64,000 bases of DNA from Nostoc sp. PCC 7524 (GTDB taxonomy: Bacteria; Cyanobacteriota; Cyanobacteriia; Cyanobacteriales; Nostocaceae). The translations under genes were made by a program, and so were the position numbers. A model generated the notes under the pieces. It was not told where the DNA came from. It searched no databases and worked only from the letters and a program-made list of their open reading frames with translations. The stretch covers positions 868,001 through 932,000 of the forward strand of contig NC_019684.1 of assembly GCF_000316645.1 (NCBI RefSeq). Reading direction: 5' to 3'. Positions 52,488-61,332 of this stretch are shown in pieces. Numbering within the stretch: the stretch's first letter is position 1; every line of letters begins with the position of its first letter.

Positions 52488-53849
52488 CGGGACTTAGACA
52501 AAAATCAAGCCCAAATGTAACCCAAACTAGCTTTGTAAGCAGCAAACACGTCACGATTTAAGTTCAACCAATCAATAAATCGAAAAGACATGGCTGTTCT
52601 GAAAGCTTCTAAAGCTTCAGTAAAAGTATTTAAAGGTTTGTTTGCCCACCGTCGTCTTAATCCTCCAGTTAACTGATGCCAAAGAATAAAAGTATAGGCA
52701 CAGAAAACCAAAATAAAATGGCGCAGTAAACTCCTTTTATCACGAACTTGATATTCTTTAAGTCCTAACCATCCTTTAGCTTCCCTGTAAAAAACTTCTA
52801 CCCAATTCCTTTGAGAATATGTATCAACTATCCATTGTGGTGTAACAATTGATGAAGATATATTAGTGATGAAGTAGTCAATATCGGTGGCTGCTGAGAA
52901 AGTAGAAGCATTCATGACGATAGCAATATTTCGCTTTCCAGTTAAACTTGATATTTCCACTTCACAAGTTACTACCCATAATGTTTTGGGTTTATCCAAA
53001 TCTGTTTGAATTTCTGTGAAAGCCTCTTTGGGTAAGCTCTGGGCTAATTCATCTAACCGAATTGTTTGTTGAATATTATCTGTTTGATTAACTGTTACTT
53101 TTCGATTTTTAGCTAATCCTCCTAAATATTTTAATTGCCGTTTTTCCAACTCTAATAAAAATGATGTATTGTTGCCATATCCAGCATCTACAATTACTAT
53201 CCCAGGTTGATATTTTCTGTTTAGGGCTTGATCTATTAACTTGATTGCTAGTTCTGGTTTTTTCTCAAATAGAGGATCTTGTTTTCCTTGAGCTAAAGAA
53301 TCAGCGTGTTGATATAACTCTATATCTAACGGTAAGCTTTTTCTGCCATCATATAAATGCGTTGTTACTACTACGATTCCATTATCTGTTTTGCCAATTT
53401 CTCCAATATACTGTCTCCCCACACCAGCAGTAAAATTACCACTTTTTCTATGACCAGAATCATCAATTATTAAGCTAAAACCTCTACTAATTCTCGTTTG
53501 ACTGCACTTATTCATGATTTCCAATCGACGCTCATTCACCTGCCCACTAGACCAAGGTGCTTCGGTCAAAAAGTGATGTAATCGGTGGTAAGTTACACCT
53601 ACAGCATTATCCGCCATTTGAAACAGGTTTTTTCTCTCACTTTCCCCCAGTAATCCCCCTATATAGTGTCTAAACTCTCTTTTTTGAGCTTTATGAGTAA
53701 ACACATCATCAAATCTTTGACACCATCTTTCAAAGCACGGGGGCATCGCTGTGGGAGTGGTTTCTTTCATGAGCTTTTTCTAACGTGAAAGCTATGTTAG
53801 TTAAGCATTATACTCTTTTTGGGCTTAATTTTTGTTTAAGTCCCGTTAA
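52484..53849. mobile_element. IS701-family insertion sequence with TTAA target duplication
   Basis: Element 52488-53845 (1358 bases) with inverted ends CGGGACTTAGACAAAAATCA and CGGGACTTAAACAAAAATTA (two differences in the first 20), both flanked by TTAA (52484-52487, 53846-53849). One full-length transposase gene is inside, so the element looks recently active. Confidence 0.92.
52505..53770 (-). CDS. IS701-family transposase
   Basis: A 421-residue intact DDE transposase: Asp residues in LIIDDSGHRKSG and IVIVDAGYGN, and the Glu in EVFYREAKGWLGLKEYQVRD. The N-terminal region MPPCFERWCQRFDDVF and the length agree with IS701-family enzymes, which move elements with short target duplications. It covers nearly the whole element between its inverted repeats. 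No internal stop or frameshift. Confidence 0.95.
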   Translation of the reverse strand: MKETTPTAMPPCFERWCQRFDDVFTHKAQKREFRHYIGGLLGESERKNLFQMADNAVGVTYHRLHHFLTEAPWSSGQVNERRLEIMNKCSQTRISRGFSLIIDDSGHRKSGNFTAGVGRQYIGEIGKTDNGIVVVTTHLYDGRKSLPLDIELYQHADSLAQGKQDPLFEKKPELAIKLIDQALNRKYQPGIVIVDAGYGNNTSFLLELEKRQLKYLGGLAKNRKVTVNQTDNIQQTIRLDELAQSLPKEAFTEIQTDLDKPKTLWVVTCEVEISSLTGKRNIAIVMNASTFSAATDIDYFITNISSSIVTPQWIVDTYSQRNWVEVFYREAKGWLGLKEYQVRDKRSLLRHFILVFCAYTFILWHQLTGGLRRRWANKPLNTFTEALEAFRTAMSFRFIDWLNLNRDVFAAYKASLGYIWA

Positions 53850-53908
53850 AGGTTCAGTTTACTCAAACTCCAGTCAAACTGAATTCTAAATTATCAACAT
53901 GGTTCATA

Positions 53909-55462
53909 TTGTTGACTGCGATTACAGTTGCGATCGCCAGTTCTGCTGCTATCTATAAACTTAACCAGATGGCAGAAGTCAGTAATAATACTAGGCTGCT
54001 CTTAACTCAGGTAAAAGAGCAAGTCAGCCGACTCAATGCTTTGGAATGGGAAGGTATTTCTAAAGGTAAAATTGATGAAGATTTAACTGAAGAACTTGCG
54101 GAAAATCAGCAAAGTACCGATGCGATACTTAATGATTTGCGACGAATTAATCAAAAAAATAATCTGAAAAATATTTTTGATTTATATAAAGTATATAAAT
54201 CAAAAATTGACAGTGCGCTAGAACTAATTGCCCAAGGAAGAACCAAAGAAGCAATAGAAATTGATGCAGATTCCATTGATGAAATCTATGATGATTTGTA
54301 TGCTGAAGTAGCAAACCTAGAAAAAGTGTATGTAAAGGAGAAAGAACAGACTAGAAAACTAGCAGATATTGGCACTACCTTGTCTTTAATCTTATCAGCA
54401 GTAATTATTGGCACTTTGTACCGTAATTTTAGCAAAAGCTTGTGGTATAAAAACCAAGATTTGGAAGCAGCTTTGCAAGAACTCCAGCAAACGCAAAATC
54501 AATTGATTCAACAAGAAAAAATGGCAGCCTTGGGGCAACTTATTGCTGGGGTAGCACATGAAATCAATAATCCTTTGGGCATTATCAAAGCATCAGCTAG
54601 CAATACTGGGCAAGCACTACAAGAAGCCCTTGTTGAACTTCCCTCGTTACATCAGCGATTGAATGTTGAAGAACAAAAAAGCTTTTTTCAATTGATTACT
54701 CAGGCACTCAAAAACCAAGTATCAGTTTCTTCTCAAGAAAGCCGTTCGTTGAAACGTAAAATTACTGCTTATCTTCAGGAACATGGCGTTAAAGATGCCA
54801 GATATATTGCTGATCTATTAATAGACATGGGTATCGGTGAAGAGCTAGAGTTTTTGTTACCTATCTTAAAAGGTGATCATGGTGAATGGGCGGTGCAGTT
54901 TGCCTATAACCTTACTTGCTGCTTTAGTAACAATCAAATGATTCTCAACGCTGTTGATCGCTCTTCCAAGATTGTTTTTGCCCTCAAAAGCTATTCGCAT
55001 TTTGATCACAGTGGCAAGAAACAGTTAATGCAAGTGACGGAAGGAATAGAAACCACGATCGCAATTTATCAAAATCAACTCAAACGCAATATTGATGTGG
55101 TTCGAGATTATCACAATCTGCCCGACATTTGGGTTTACTCTGACGAACTGGTTCAAGTTTGGACTAACCTGATTTTCAACGCAATTCAGGCGATGGAATC
55201 AGGGGGAACATTGACTATTGCCACCCAAACCCAGGAACAAGGCATTAATGTCAGCATTACGGATACTGGTTCTGGCATTCCTCCAGAAGTACAGCAAAAA
55301 ATCTTTGATGCCTTTTTTACCACTAAACCAGCTGGCGAGGGAAGTGGACTAGGGCTGCACATTTGCAAAAAAATTATTGACAAACACCAAGGACATATAA
55401 AAGTAGAGAGCCAACCAGGGCATACTCAATTTAGTGTTTGGTTGCCGATAGAATCTGTTTAG
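53909..55462 (+). CDS. Sensor histidine kinase, 5' end interrupted by IS701
   Basis: The remaining frame encodes 517 residues from a TTG (MLTAITVAIASS...): a membrane helix, a helical sensor region (about 20-155), a second membrane helix (TLSLILSAVIIGTL, about 155-170), then the kinase. His217 is in the H-box IAGVAHEINNPLGI; the N-box is VWTNLIFNAIQAM, G1 is DTGSGIPPEV and G2 is GSGLGLHICKK. About 150 residues between H-box and N-box contain an unusual helical insertion (EEQKSFFQLITQALKNQVSV...). Before the insertion the gene started at 52460 and coded for about 546 residues. In its present state an in-frame TAA in the IS end (53837-53839) blocks read-through; the kinase may be silent or made weakly from a non-ATG start. 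A receiver gene follows 13 bases later. Confidence 0.85.
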   Translation: MLTAITVAIASSAAIYKLNQMAEVSNNTRLLLTQVKEQVSRLNALEWEGISKGKIDEDLTEELAENQQSTDAILNDLRRINQKNNLKNIFDLYKVYKSKIDSALELIAQGRTKEAIEIDADSIDEIYDDLYAEVANLEKVYVKEKEQTRKLADIGTTLSLILSAVIIGTLYRNFSKSLWYKNQDLEAALQELQQTQNQLIQQEKMAALGQLIAGVAHEINNPLGIIKASASNTGQALQEALVELPSLHQRLNVEEQKSFFQLITQALKNQVSVSSQESRSLKRKITAYLQEHGVKDARYIADLLIDMGIGEELEFLLPILKGDHGEWAVQFAYNLTCCFSNNQMILNAVDRSSKIVFALKSYSHFDHSGKKQLMQVTEGIETTIAIYQNQLKRNIDVVRDYHNLPDIWVYSDELVQVWTNLIFNAIQAMESGGTLTIATQTQEQGINVSITDTGSGIPPEVQQKIFDAFFTTKPAGEGSGLGLHICKKIIDKHQGHIKVESQPGHTQFSVWLPIESV

Positions 55463-55475
55463 AGGAAATTTAACT

Positions 55476-55865
55476 ATGTCTGATGCAGCTATTCTCTGTG
55501 TTGATGATGAAGCTTCAATTTTAAAAGCTCTCAAAGAACAATTAAAACGATTATTTGGCAATCAATATGTCTATGAGGTTGCCCAAAGTGCTGAGGAAGC
55601 CTGGATTGTAATTGATGAATTAGAAGAGGAGGAAATCAAAATTCTGATTATTGTCTCTGATTGGCTGATGCCAAATGTCAGAGGAGATGAGTTCTTAACT
55701 CAAGTTCACGAACGCTTCCCTGACGTGATTACCGTCATGCTGACTGGACAAGCTGACGAAGCAGCAATTGAGCGTGCCAGACAGCAAGCCAATCTTTATG
55801 CCTGCATCCGTAAACCTTGGGCTGAAGAAGAGTTGCAACAAGTGATTAACACAGCTTTAAATTAG
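55476..55865 (+). CDS. Response regulator receiver protein
   Basis: A 129-residue receiver: acidic pocket CVDDEAS (residues 8-14), phospho-acceptor Asp in IIVSDWLMPNVRGDEF, Thr in VMLTGQAD and Lys in CIRKPWAEEEL. The SDWLMP and KPW patterns are typical of output-less receivers paired with cyanobacterial kinases. It lies 13 bases after the kinase gene, so it is its likely partner and would be affected by loss of the kinase promoter. No effector domain; it must act through protein contacts. Confidence 0.92.
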   Translation: MSDAAILCVDDEASILKALKEQLKRLFGNQYVYEVAQSAEEAWIVIDELEEEEIKILIIVSDWLMPNVRGDEFLTQVHERFPDVITVMLTGQADEAAIERARQQANLYACIRKPWAEEELQQVINTALN

Positions 55866-55917
55866 ACTGTAAAGTGAAACTGTCTTCAGGTTATTAGTGT
55901 TAAAGATTGGTTTTTGA

Positions 55918-55937
55918 AGACGCGATTAATCGCGTCT
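55918..55937. terminator. Palindrome AGACGCGATTAATCGCGTCT
   Basis: Perfect 20-base palindrome 52 bases after the receiver gene, followed by ...CTACAAATTTTTT. It sits between convergent genes and may terminate both. Confidence 0.6.
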
Positions 55938-55990
55938 CTACAAATTTTTTGCAAATGATCTGGTTTTGGGGATTTAAATCTTTGGCAGAA

Positions 55991-56944
55991 CTAACTGAGT
56001 TTTTGATCAATAGGGTGATTTTGAATAGATTTGGTTAAACCATCGGTTAAGCTGCGGAAATACAAACCGCCAACAGTCAGTAAAAATATAATATATCCTA
56101 CTGCTTGTACAAGGTAGAGATGTTCTCTGTAGCCAAATAAAGATTTGAGAATAATACCAGGAAAATCTTGATCAGGTAATATTTTGTCAGTATTCCAAAC
56201 CATTGGCCCCAAAATACAAGAATGGATTTTGGTAAAGTGTGCGTAATAAACACACAGACTTTCGGAAGCGCGACTGCTCAGAGCCAGATTAGCTACAGCA
56301 TCGTCAAAATGTTTTAAAGCAGAAACTACTAATCCGGCGACAATCAACACCAGTAACACACCCATTACTTGGAAGAACTGGCGGATATTGATTTTGACAC
56401 CTAATTTAAATAAGAGTACACCTATGGCTGCGGCTGTTGCTAAACCTGCAAGAGCGCCAATTGTCGGGATTAGTCCCTGTTGAAAATTGGCCGCGATAAA
56501 CAGGACTGTTTCAAAGCCTTCACGCACAACAGCAACCAAAATTAAACTAAAAACTCCCCAAGCAGCATGAGAGTTTTGTTTGAGTGCGTCTGTCACTGCT
56601 CCTTCAACTTGCGCTTTCATGAATCTGGCTTGCTTTGTCATCCAGATTAGCATCCAACTGAGCATAGCGATCGCTAACACACTAAACACACCTTCTAGCA
56701 TTGGCTCAACTACAGAGGTGTATTGTGGATTAGCTGCTCCTATGGCTTTAATTAACCAACTGAAAAGTACACCAATCAGCGCGCTGACGACAATCCCCAC
56801 GCCGATACCAGCATATACCCAAATATTCAGGCGGGATTGTTTAGCTTTTTTCAAAAGTGCCAACACAATCCCCACCACCAAAGCAGCTTCAACTCCTTCG
56901 CGGAGTGTAATCACAAAAGTAGGTAGAGCAGTGCTAAAGTTCAT
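55991..56944 (-). CDS. FTR1-family iron permease
   Basis: A 317-residue membrane protein with about seven helices and the two REGxE iron-binding motifs: REGVEAALVVGI near the N-terminus and VREGFETVLFIAANF in the middle. FTR1/EfeU proteins import ferric (or ferrous, oxidised) iron. The C-terminal half has a soluble loop (SSRASESLCVYYAHFTKIHS). The bacterioferritin gene lies upstream on the same strand with a repeat-rich 76-base gap, giving an iron uptake plus storage pair. No Fur-box was recognised with certainty. Confidence 0.92.
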   Translation of the reverse strand: MNFSTALPTFVITLREGVEAALVVGIVLALLKKAKQSRLNIWVYAGIGVGIVVSALIGVLFSWLIKAIGAANPQYTSVVEPMLEGVFSVLAIAMLSWMLIWMTKQARFMKAQVEGAVTDALKQNSHAAWGVFSLILVAVVREGFETVLFIAANFQQGLIPTIGALAGLATAAAIGVLLFKLGVKINIRQFFQVMGVLLVLIVAGLVVSALKHFDDAVANLALSSRASESLCVYYAHFTKIHSCILGPMVWNTDKILPDQDFPGIILKSLFGYREHLYLVQAVGYIIFLLTVGGLYFRSLTDGLTKSIQNHPIDQKLS

Positions 56945-56949
56945 TGTTA

Positions 56950-57018
56950 TTTAGTCATTAGTCATGGATCATTAGTCATTAGTCCATAGTTTTTGACTAT
57001 TGACTATGGACTATTAAC
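56950..57018. repeat. TCATTAG and TGACTAT heptamer arrays
   Basis: AGTCATTAGTCATGGATC... followed by TGACTATTGACTATGGACTA; fills most of the gap between the FTR1 and ferritin genes. Confidence 0.8.
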
Positions 57019-57020
57019 TA

Positions 57021-57455
57021 TCAGCTAAAATCGCGTAACATTTTTTTCAGTTCGAGGTTATGTAGTTCTTCTTGCCCAATCATGGTACGGGCAAATTCTT
57101 CCAAATAAATACTAGCATCGGCAACAGTATCGAGCAGGGTTTTATACATTTCTAATGCTTTTCTTTCGTGATTTAAGCTTTCTTCCAAGATATCTTTGAC
57201 AGAATGCTTGTAAGTTTCTTCCATTGGTGCAATTCTCAGGGTGGGATGTCCATCTAAACCTGTGAGAATTTCACCTGCTTGTTGAGCATGAAGTAAAGAT
57301 TCACTGGCTTGGGCTTTGAAAAAAGCTACAATGGGCAGGCGGTTAGGGCCAGTCACCATCAGGGAATAGTGTGTGTAGCGCACTACTCCTGCAAGTTCAA
57401 ATTCCATGATGGCGTTTAATAGGTCGATGGTCTTTTTTTGATCAAGCTCTTGCAT
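57021..57455 (-). CDS. Bacterioferritin-type ferritin-like protein
   Basis: A 144-residue four-helix protein. Ferroxidase residues are visible as Glu18 in MEFELAG, Glu and His in QASESLLHAQQ, Glu in SLNHERKALEMYK and the Glu/His pair in MIGQEELHNLELKK. There is no Met at the usual heme-ligand position in an obvious context. It oxidises and stores iron as a shell. The neighbour is an FTR1 iron permease. Confidence 0.85.
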   Translation of the reverse strand: MQELDQKKTIDLLNAIMEFELAGVVRYTHYSLMVTGPNRLPIVAFFKAQASESLLHAQQAGEILTGLDGHPTLRIAPMEETYKHSVKDILEESLNHERKALEMYKTLLDTVADASIYLEEFARTMIGQEELHNLELKKMLRDFS

Positions 57456-58301
57456 TAGTCGTTAATTACAATTACGAAGGGAAATTTATGAGTAAGGAGT
57501 TATCGTGTTAAAAGTCTAGTTGTAACTTTTCAAAATCACCTCACTGCTTACTCATTTTAAACTCCTTAGTTTGTTACTTATGGTACTTGACAATACTATC
57601 TTGGACACTATTTTTGTGCTTGGGGGCTAAATTAATCCAGGACTTACGCAGGTGTCACACTCAACCTATCTTGTAGGGTGCGTCAGATGCCAAGAATCTT
57701 TTGAGAATCGCGAAAAACTCTAATCTGACGCACCCTATGAATATGCCAGTTGCGTAAGTCCTATAAGTATTGGCAGTAATCAAGCTTAGTAAATCTCATT
57801 ACCGTAAGCAACATTGATCTAATACAATCTCTACCTATTTTCTCATGAATCTTTCATGCTGTGCCTCCAATACACCGGCTTCTATTACGAATACAAGGCT
57901 TTCGGAATTAGATTTAAATAATACTCATGTACTATCTATTGGCGAGCGCATTGTGCCAGTTGCATAAGTCCTGAAATCGTTATCAGCAGAATATTTTATC
58001 AATGAACTAAATTACGTGAATATATTTAGTTTACAGTATTAATTAATGATGGTATTTATAACTGTTTTAGACCTAATTTTATGCTTTCACTTTCTCTATA
58101 GTGCTAGTAAGGTAAACAAGAGTATTCAGACATATCAGCATCAAATACCCTTGGTAAGCTTTAATGCAGTTATTTTAGTTGAATTCTTATTCATGAAATG
58201 AGGAATTGTCTGGAATTTTTAATTTTTAGTGGGAAATTGTTGACTAAGAGATATGCTGGTTTAAACTAATTCCTTGAACTACAATTTTTGAGGTATAAAG
58301 T
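57456..58301. other. 846-base intergenic region, with insertion-like repeats
   Basis: No gene is supported. It contains the 57639-57762 element and another half element at 57955-57972 (GCCAGTTGCATAAGTCCT). It must hold the promoters of the ferritin and cbiM genes. I looked for a cobalamin riboswitch before cbiM and did not see a recognisable one. Confidence 0.5.
57639..57762. repeat. MITE-like element with AGGACTTACGCA ends and family-C core
   Basis: Outer inverted repeats AGGACTTACGCA (57639-57650) and TGCGTAAGTCCT (57751-57762); inner inverted arms GTAGGGTGCGTCAGA (57673-57687) and TCTGACGCACCCTA (57724-57737). No coding capacity. Confidence 0.85.
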
Positions 58302-59087
58302 GTGCTGAGAATGGTTCTCACGTCAAAACGCGCCTCGCTCATCTTGATGGGAGCTTTGAGTTTTTATGTAGTTATGAGTGCATCTGCACCAGCTTATGCA
58401 ATGCACATCATGGAGGGTTACTTACCCGCAGGATGGGCAACTTTTTGGTGGGTGGTGGCTTTACCGTTTTTAATTTTGGGGGTGCGATCGCTAACTCGCA
58501 TCACCAAAGCTAATCCAGAACTCAAATTACTGCTAGCGTTGGCAGGAGCCTTTAGTTTTGTTTTATCGGCTCTGAAGTTACCCTCAGTTACAGGTAGCTG
58601 TTCCCACCCCACAGGAACAGGGTTAGGTGCGATTCTGTTCGGCCCTTTAGCAATGTCGGTATTGGGGACGTTGGTACTATTATTTCAAGCGTTGCTGTTG
58701 GCGCATGGTGGCTTAACTACACTGGGAGCAAATGCTTTTTCGATGGCGATCGCCGGGACGTTTGCGGCTTACTGGATATATCATCTAACAATGCGGCTCA
58801 CTGGTAAGCAAAAAATCGCCATTTTCTTAGCCGCCGCACTAGCAAATTTGCTCACCTACATTATTACCTCTATCCAACTCGCTGTAGCTTTTCCTGCACC
58901 TGTGGGTGGTGTGATGGCTTCGTTCGTCAAGTTTGCCGGGATTTTTGCGATTACCCAAGTTCCCTTAGCTATTAGTGAGGGATTATTGACTGTCTTGGTA
59001 TGGAACTGGCTACAATCCTACACTCCTCAAGAACTAGAACTATTGCAATTAATTCAACGGGAACCTCAAAGCAATGAATCAATCTAA
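58302..59087 (+). CDS. cbiM: Cobalt ECF transporter substrate-binding subunit CbiM
   Basis: 261 residues with a cleavable signal peptide ending [12 protein letters not shown]; the mature N-terminus with His two residues in is the metal site of CbiM. Six or seven membrane helices follow, with [12 protein letters not shown] and [20 protein letters not shown] as the family core. GTG 58302 is preferred as start because GAGG lies 8 bases upstream. cbiN overlaps the end by 14 bases. Imports cobalt for cobalamin synthesis. Confidence 0.92.
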   Translation: MLRMVLTSKRASLILMGALSFYVVMSASAPAYAMHIMEGYLPAGWATFWWVVALPFLILGVRSLTRITKANPELKLLLALAGAFSFVLSALKLPSVTGSCSHPTGTGLGAILFGPLAMSVLGTLVLLFQALLLAHGGLTTLGANAFSMAIAGTFAAYWIYHLTMRLTGKQKIAIFLAAALANLLTYIITSIQLAVAFPAPVGGVMASFVKFAGIFAITQVPLAISEGLLTVLVWNWLQSYTPQELELLQLIQREPQSNESI

Positions 59088-59376
59088 ACAAGGAATGAGC
59101 AACTGGTTTTTGATATTAGCAGTCATCGCCTTAGCAGTTACACCTTTAATATTTGTCCGGGGGGCGGAATTTGCAGGTGCAGATGGCGAAGCAGAAGCAG
59201 CAATTGGTGAAATTAAACCAGGATATCAACCTTGGTTTAAACCATTATTTGAACCGCCTAGCGGGGAAGTGGAAAGCTTATTGTTTAGCTCACAAGCTGC
59301 TGTAGGTGCGGGAATTATTGGTTACGCAATTGGTTTATATAAGGGGCGTTCTCAGCAACAAAGGAATAAGGAATGA
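59074..59376 (+). CDS. cbiN: Cobalt ECF transporter subunit CbiN
   Basis: A 100-residue protein with two membrane helices and a short extracytoplasmic loop: [20 protein letters not shown] and ...[16 protein letters not shown]. The segment [20 protein letters not shown], ending in [20 protein letters not shown], is the CbiN pattern. It overlaps cbiM by 14 bases and cbiQ by 4, indicating translational coupling. Confidence 0.92.
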   Translation: MNQSKQGMSNWFLILAVIALAVTPLIFVRGAEFAGADGEAEAAIGEIKPGYQPWFKPLFEPPSGEVESLLFSSQAAVGAGIIGYAIGLYKGRSQQQRNKE

Positions 59377-60170
59377 CCCTGCAAATAGACACACTAGCTT
59401 ATACAAATAAATTGCGGCGATTAGCACCAACACAAAAATTGCTGTTTGCGATCGCCTTACTCATTATCACAGCCTTTGCTCATCCCCCAGTGCAAATCTT
59501 GATTGCTATTTGGATTAGTATTTGGACAATATTTTATGCAGGTATCCCAGCAAAAACTTATCTGAGGTTAGTCTATATTCCGATAATTTTCTGGTTAACC
59601 AGTTTACCAGCGTTAGTAATTAATGGTATAGATACTTCTCAGATCAGTTTAGCGCAAAATGATACCATCCTAGGATTGAAGCTTGGTTCAAATTATATTT
59701 ATATTAGTAGCCACGGAATTGAGCAAGGATGGCGAATTTTAACGCGGGCGATCGCTTCTATTTCCTGCCTGTATTTTGTCATGTTAACTATTCCATTTAC
59801 TGACTTATTACAAACTTTAAGAAGAGTAGGTTTACCAGCACTGCTCACAGATTTATTATTATTAATGTATCGGTTTATTTTTGTTTTATTAAATACCGCC
59901 TCAGAATTATGGATTGCCCAGCAATCTCGCAGTGGCTACCGTACATTTAGCCTAAGCATAAAAAGTTTATCTTTATTAATTGGACAATTATTTCAGCGCA
60001 CCATAGAAAAATATCGCCAAGTTTCCCTAAGCCTAGAATCACGGGGGTTTAACGGAGAATTTCAAGTGTGGCATTCTTCTCGTTATCATCTATCAAAGCG
60101 TTACGCCCTAGAAGCCATTATGGGATGTTTAATATTGTTAGAATTAGAATTTAGAATTGCTTTTTTATAA
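59373..60170 (+). CDS. cbiQ: Cobalt ECF transporter transmembrane subunit CbiQ
   Basis: The 265-residue T-component has about five helices, with the coupling-helix motif SLSLESRGF (Ala/Arg-Gly pattern) near residue 220 and QQSRSGYRTF before it. It links CbiM to the ATPase CbiO. Start ATG overlaps the cbiN stop codon (ATGA); cbiO begins 3 bases after its end. Confidence 0.9.
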   Translation: MTLQIDTLAYTNKLRRLAPTQKLLFAIALLIITAFAHPPVQILIAIWISIWTIFYAGIPAKTYLRLVYIPIIFWLTSLPALVINGIDTSQISLAQNDTILGLKLGSNYIYISSHGIEQGWRILTRAIASISCLYFVMLTIPFTDLLQTLRRVGLPALLTDLLLLMYRFIFVLLNTASELWIAQQSRSGYRTFSLSIKSLSLLIGQLFQRTIEKYRQVSLSLESRGFNGEFQVWHSSRYHLSKRYALEAIMGCLILLELEFRIAFL

Positions 60171-60173
60171 AAA

Positions 60174-60998
60174 ATGCAGCAATCATTACTAGAATTTCAA
60201 CAGGTACATTATAGTTATCCTGGTACACAAAAAGCAGCTTTAAATGGAATCACGCTGCGAATTCCATCAGGAAAGAAATGTGCCTTAATTGGTAAAAACG
60301 GTTGCGGCAAAACTACACTATTTCTATTAGCTAACGGTCTATATAAACCCCAAAAAGGTGTCATATCTTGGCAAGGTCAGCCTTTACAATATGAGCGTCA
60401 TTCTCTCATGAAGTTGCGCCAAAAAATTGGGCTAATATTTCAAAATCCCGAACAACAATTAGTAGCCTCTACTGTAGAAGAAGATATTTCCTATGGCCTG
60501 TGTAATTTAGGATTACCAAAGACCGAGATTCAACAACGAGTTGAGCAGGCTTTAATAGAATTTGAACTGACTGAATTGGCTGAAAAACCAGTACATCACT
60601 TGAGTTTAGGTCAGAAAAAGCGCGTTTCCCTAGCTGATGTCATGGTGTTAAAGCCAGAATTACTCCTACTAGATGAACCAACAGCGTATCTAGATAGACC
60701 ACAAACTCGTAATTTCATCGCTATTCTAAAAAAAATTCATACATCCGGTACAACGATACTCATGGCCACCCATGATTTAGACTTTGTTTATAGTTGGGCA
60801 GACTGGATTTTTGTCATGGATGAAGGCAAATTAGTTTTAGAAGGACAACCACAAGATTTATTTGCCCAAAGGGATATTCTCGAACAGCTACAGTTAGGCT
60901 TACCACTCATATATGACATATTATTTTCTGAAGGAAGAATTCCAGAAGAGTTAGTTCTAGATCAGTTTCGTCAAAAAATATTAAATATGTTGCTGTAG
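60174..60998 (+). CDS. cbiO: Cobalt ECF transporter ATPase CbiO
   Basis: A 274-residue ABC ATPase: Walker A GKNGCGKTTL, Q-loop LIFQNPEQQLV, signature LSLGQKKR, Walker B LLLLDEPTA, H-loop ATHD. The QNPEQQ form of the Q-loop is typical of ECF ATPases. It is the last gene of the cbiMNQO operon. Confidence 0.93.
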   Translation: MQQSLLEFQQVHYSYPGTQKAALNGITLRIPSGKKCALIGKNGCGKTTLFLLANGLYKPQKGVISWQGQPLQYERHSLMKLRQKIGLIFQNPEQQLVASTVEEDISYGLCNLGLPKTEIQQRVEQALIEFELTELAEKPVHHLSLGQKKRVSLADVMVLKPELLLLDEPTAYLDRPQTRNFIAILKKIHTSGTTILMATHDLDFVYSWADWIFVMDEGKLVLEGQPQDLFAQRDILEQLQLGLPLIYDILFSEGRIPEELVLDQFRQKILNMLL

Positions 60999-61332
60999 TT
61001 GTTGGGTTCATATACAGATAAAAAATGATTCACATCTTTTCCTCTGTTTCTTAGTGTCTCTGTGGTTAAAAAAACTGAACCCAATATTTTCAGAAGTTGA
61101 TAATTTCTGCAATTTACAATTATTATGTTGGCAAAATAAATAAAAATTAATAACTTGCTAAATAACTACATTATTTGATGTGTATTTTATTGTCTATCTT
61201 CCCTAAGTAACAGGCTAAAATCCCCCAATAGGGCATTGAAAAAAAGTGAAAAATATTGTTTTTTATTAGTTTGATGCCTGAATTTGCACAATTAAAATTG
61301 TGTGACCTCATACTTTCGATACAGGGCATATT
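60999..61332. other. Intergenic region between the two ECF transporters
   Basis: 334 AT-rich bases. No riboswitch, repeat family or gene recognised. It should carry the promoter of the second transporter. Confidence 0.5.

Noticed and set aside
57780..58301. Cobalamin riboswitch upstream of cbiM
   Set aside because: No conserved core (GCCACTG-type box) was seen; only AT-rich spacer and half a repeat.
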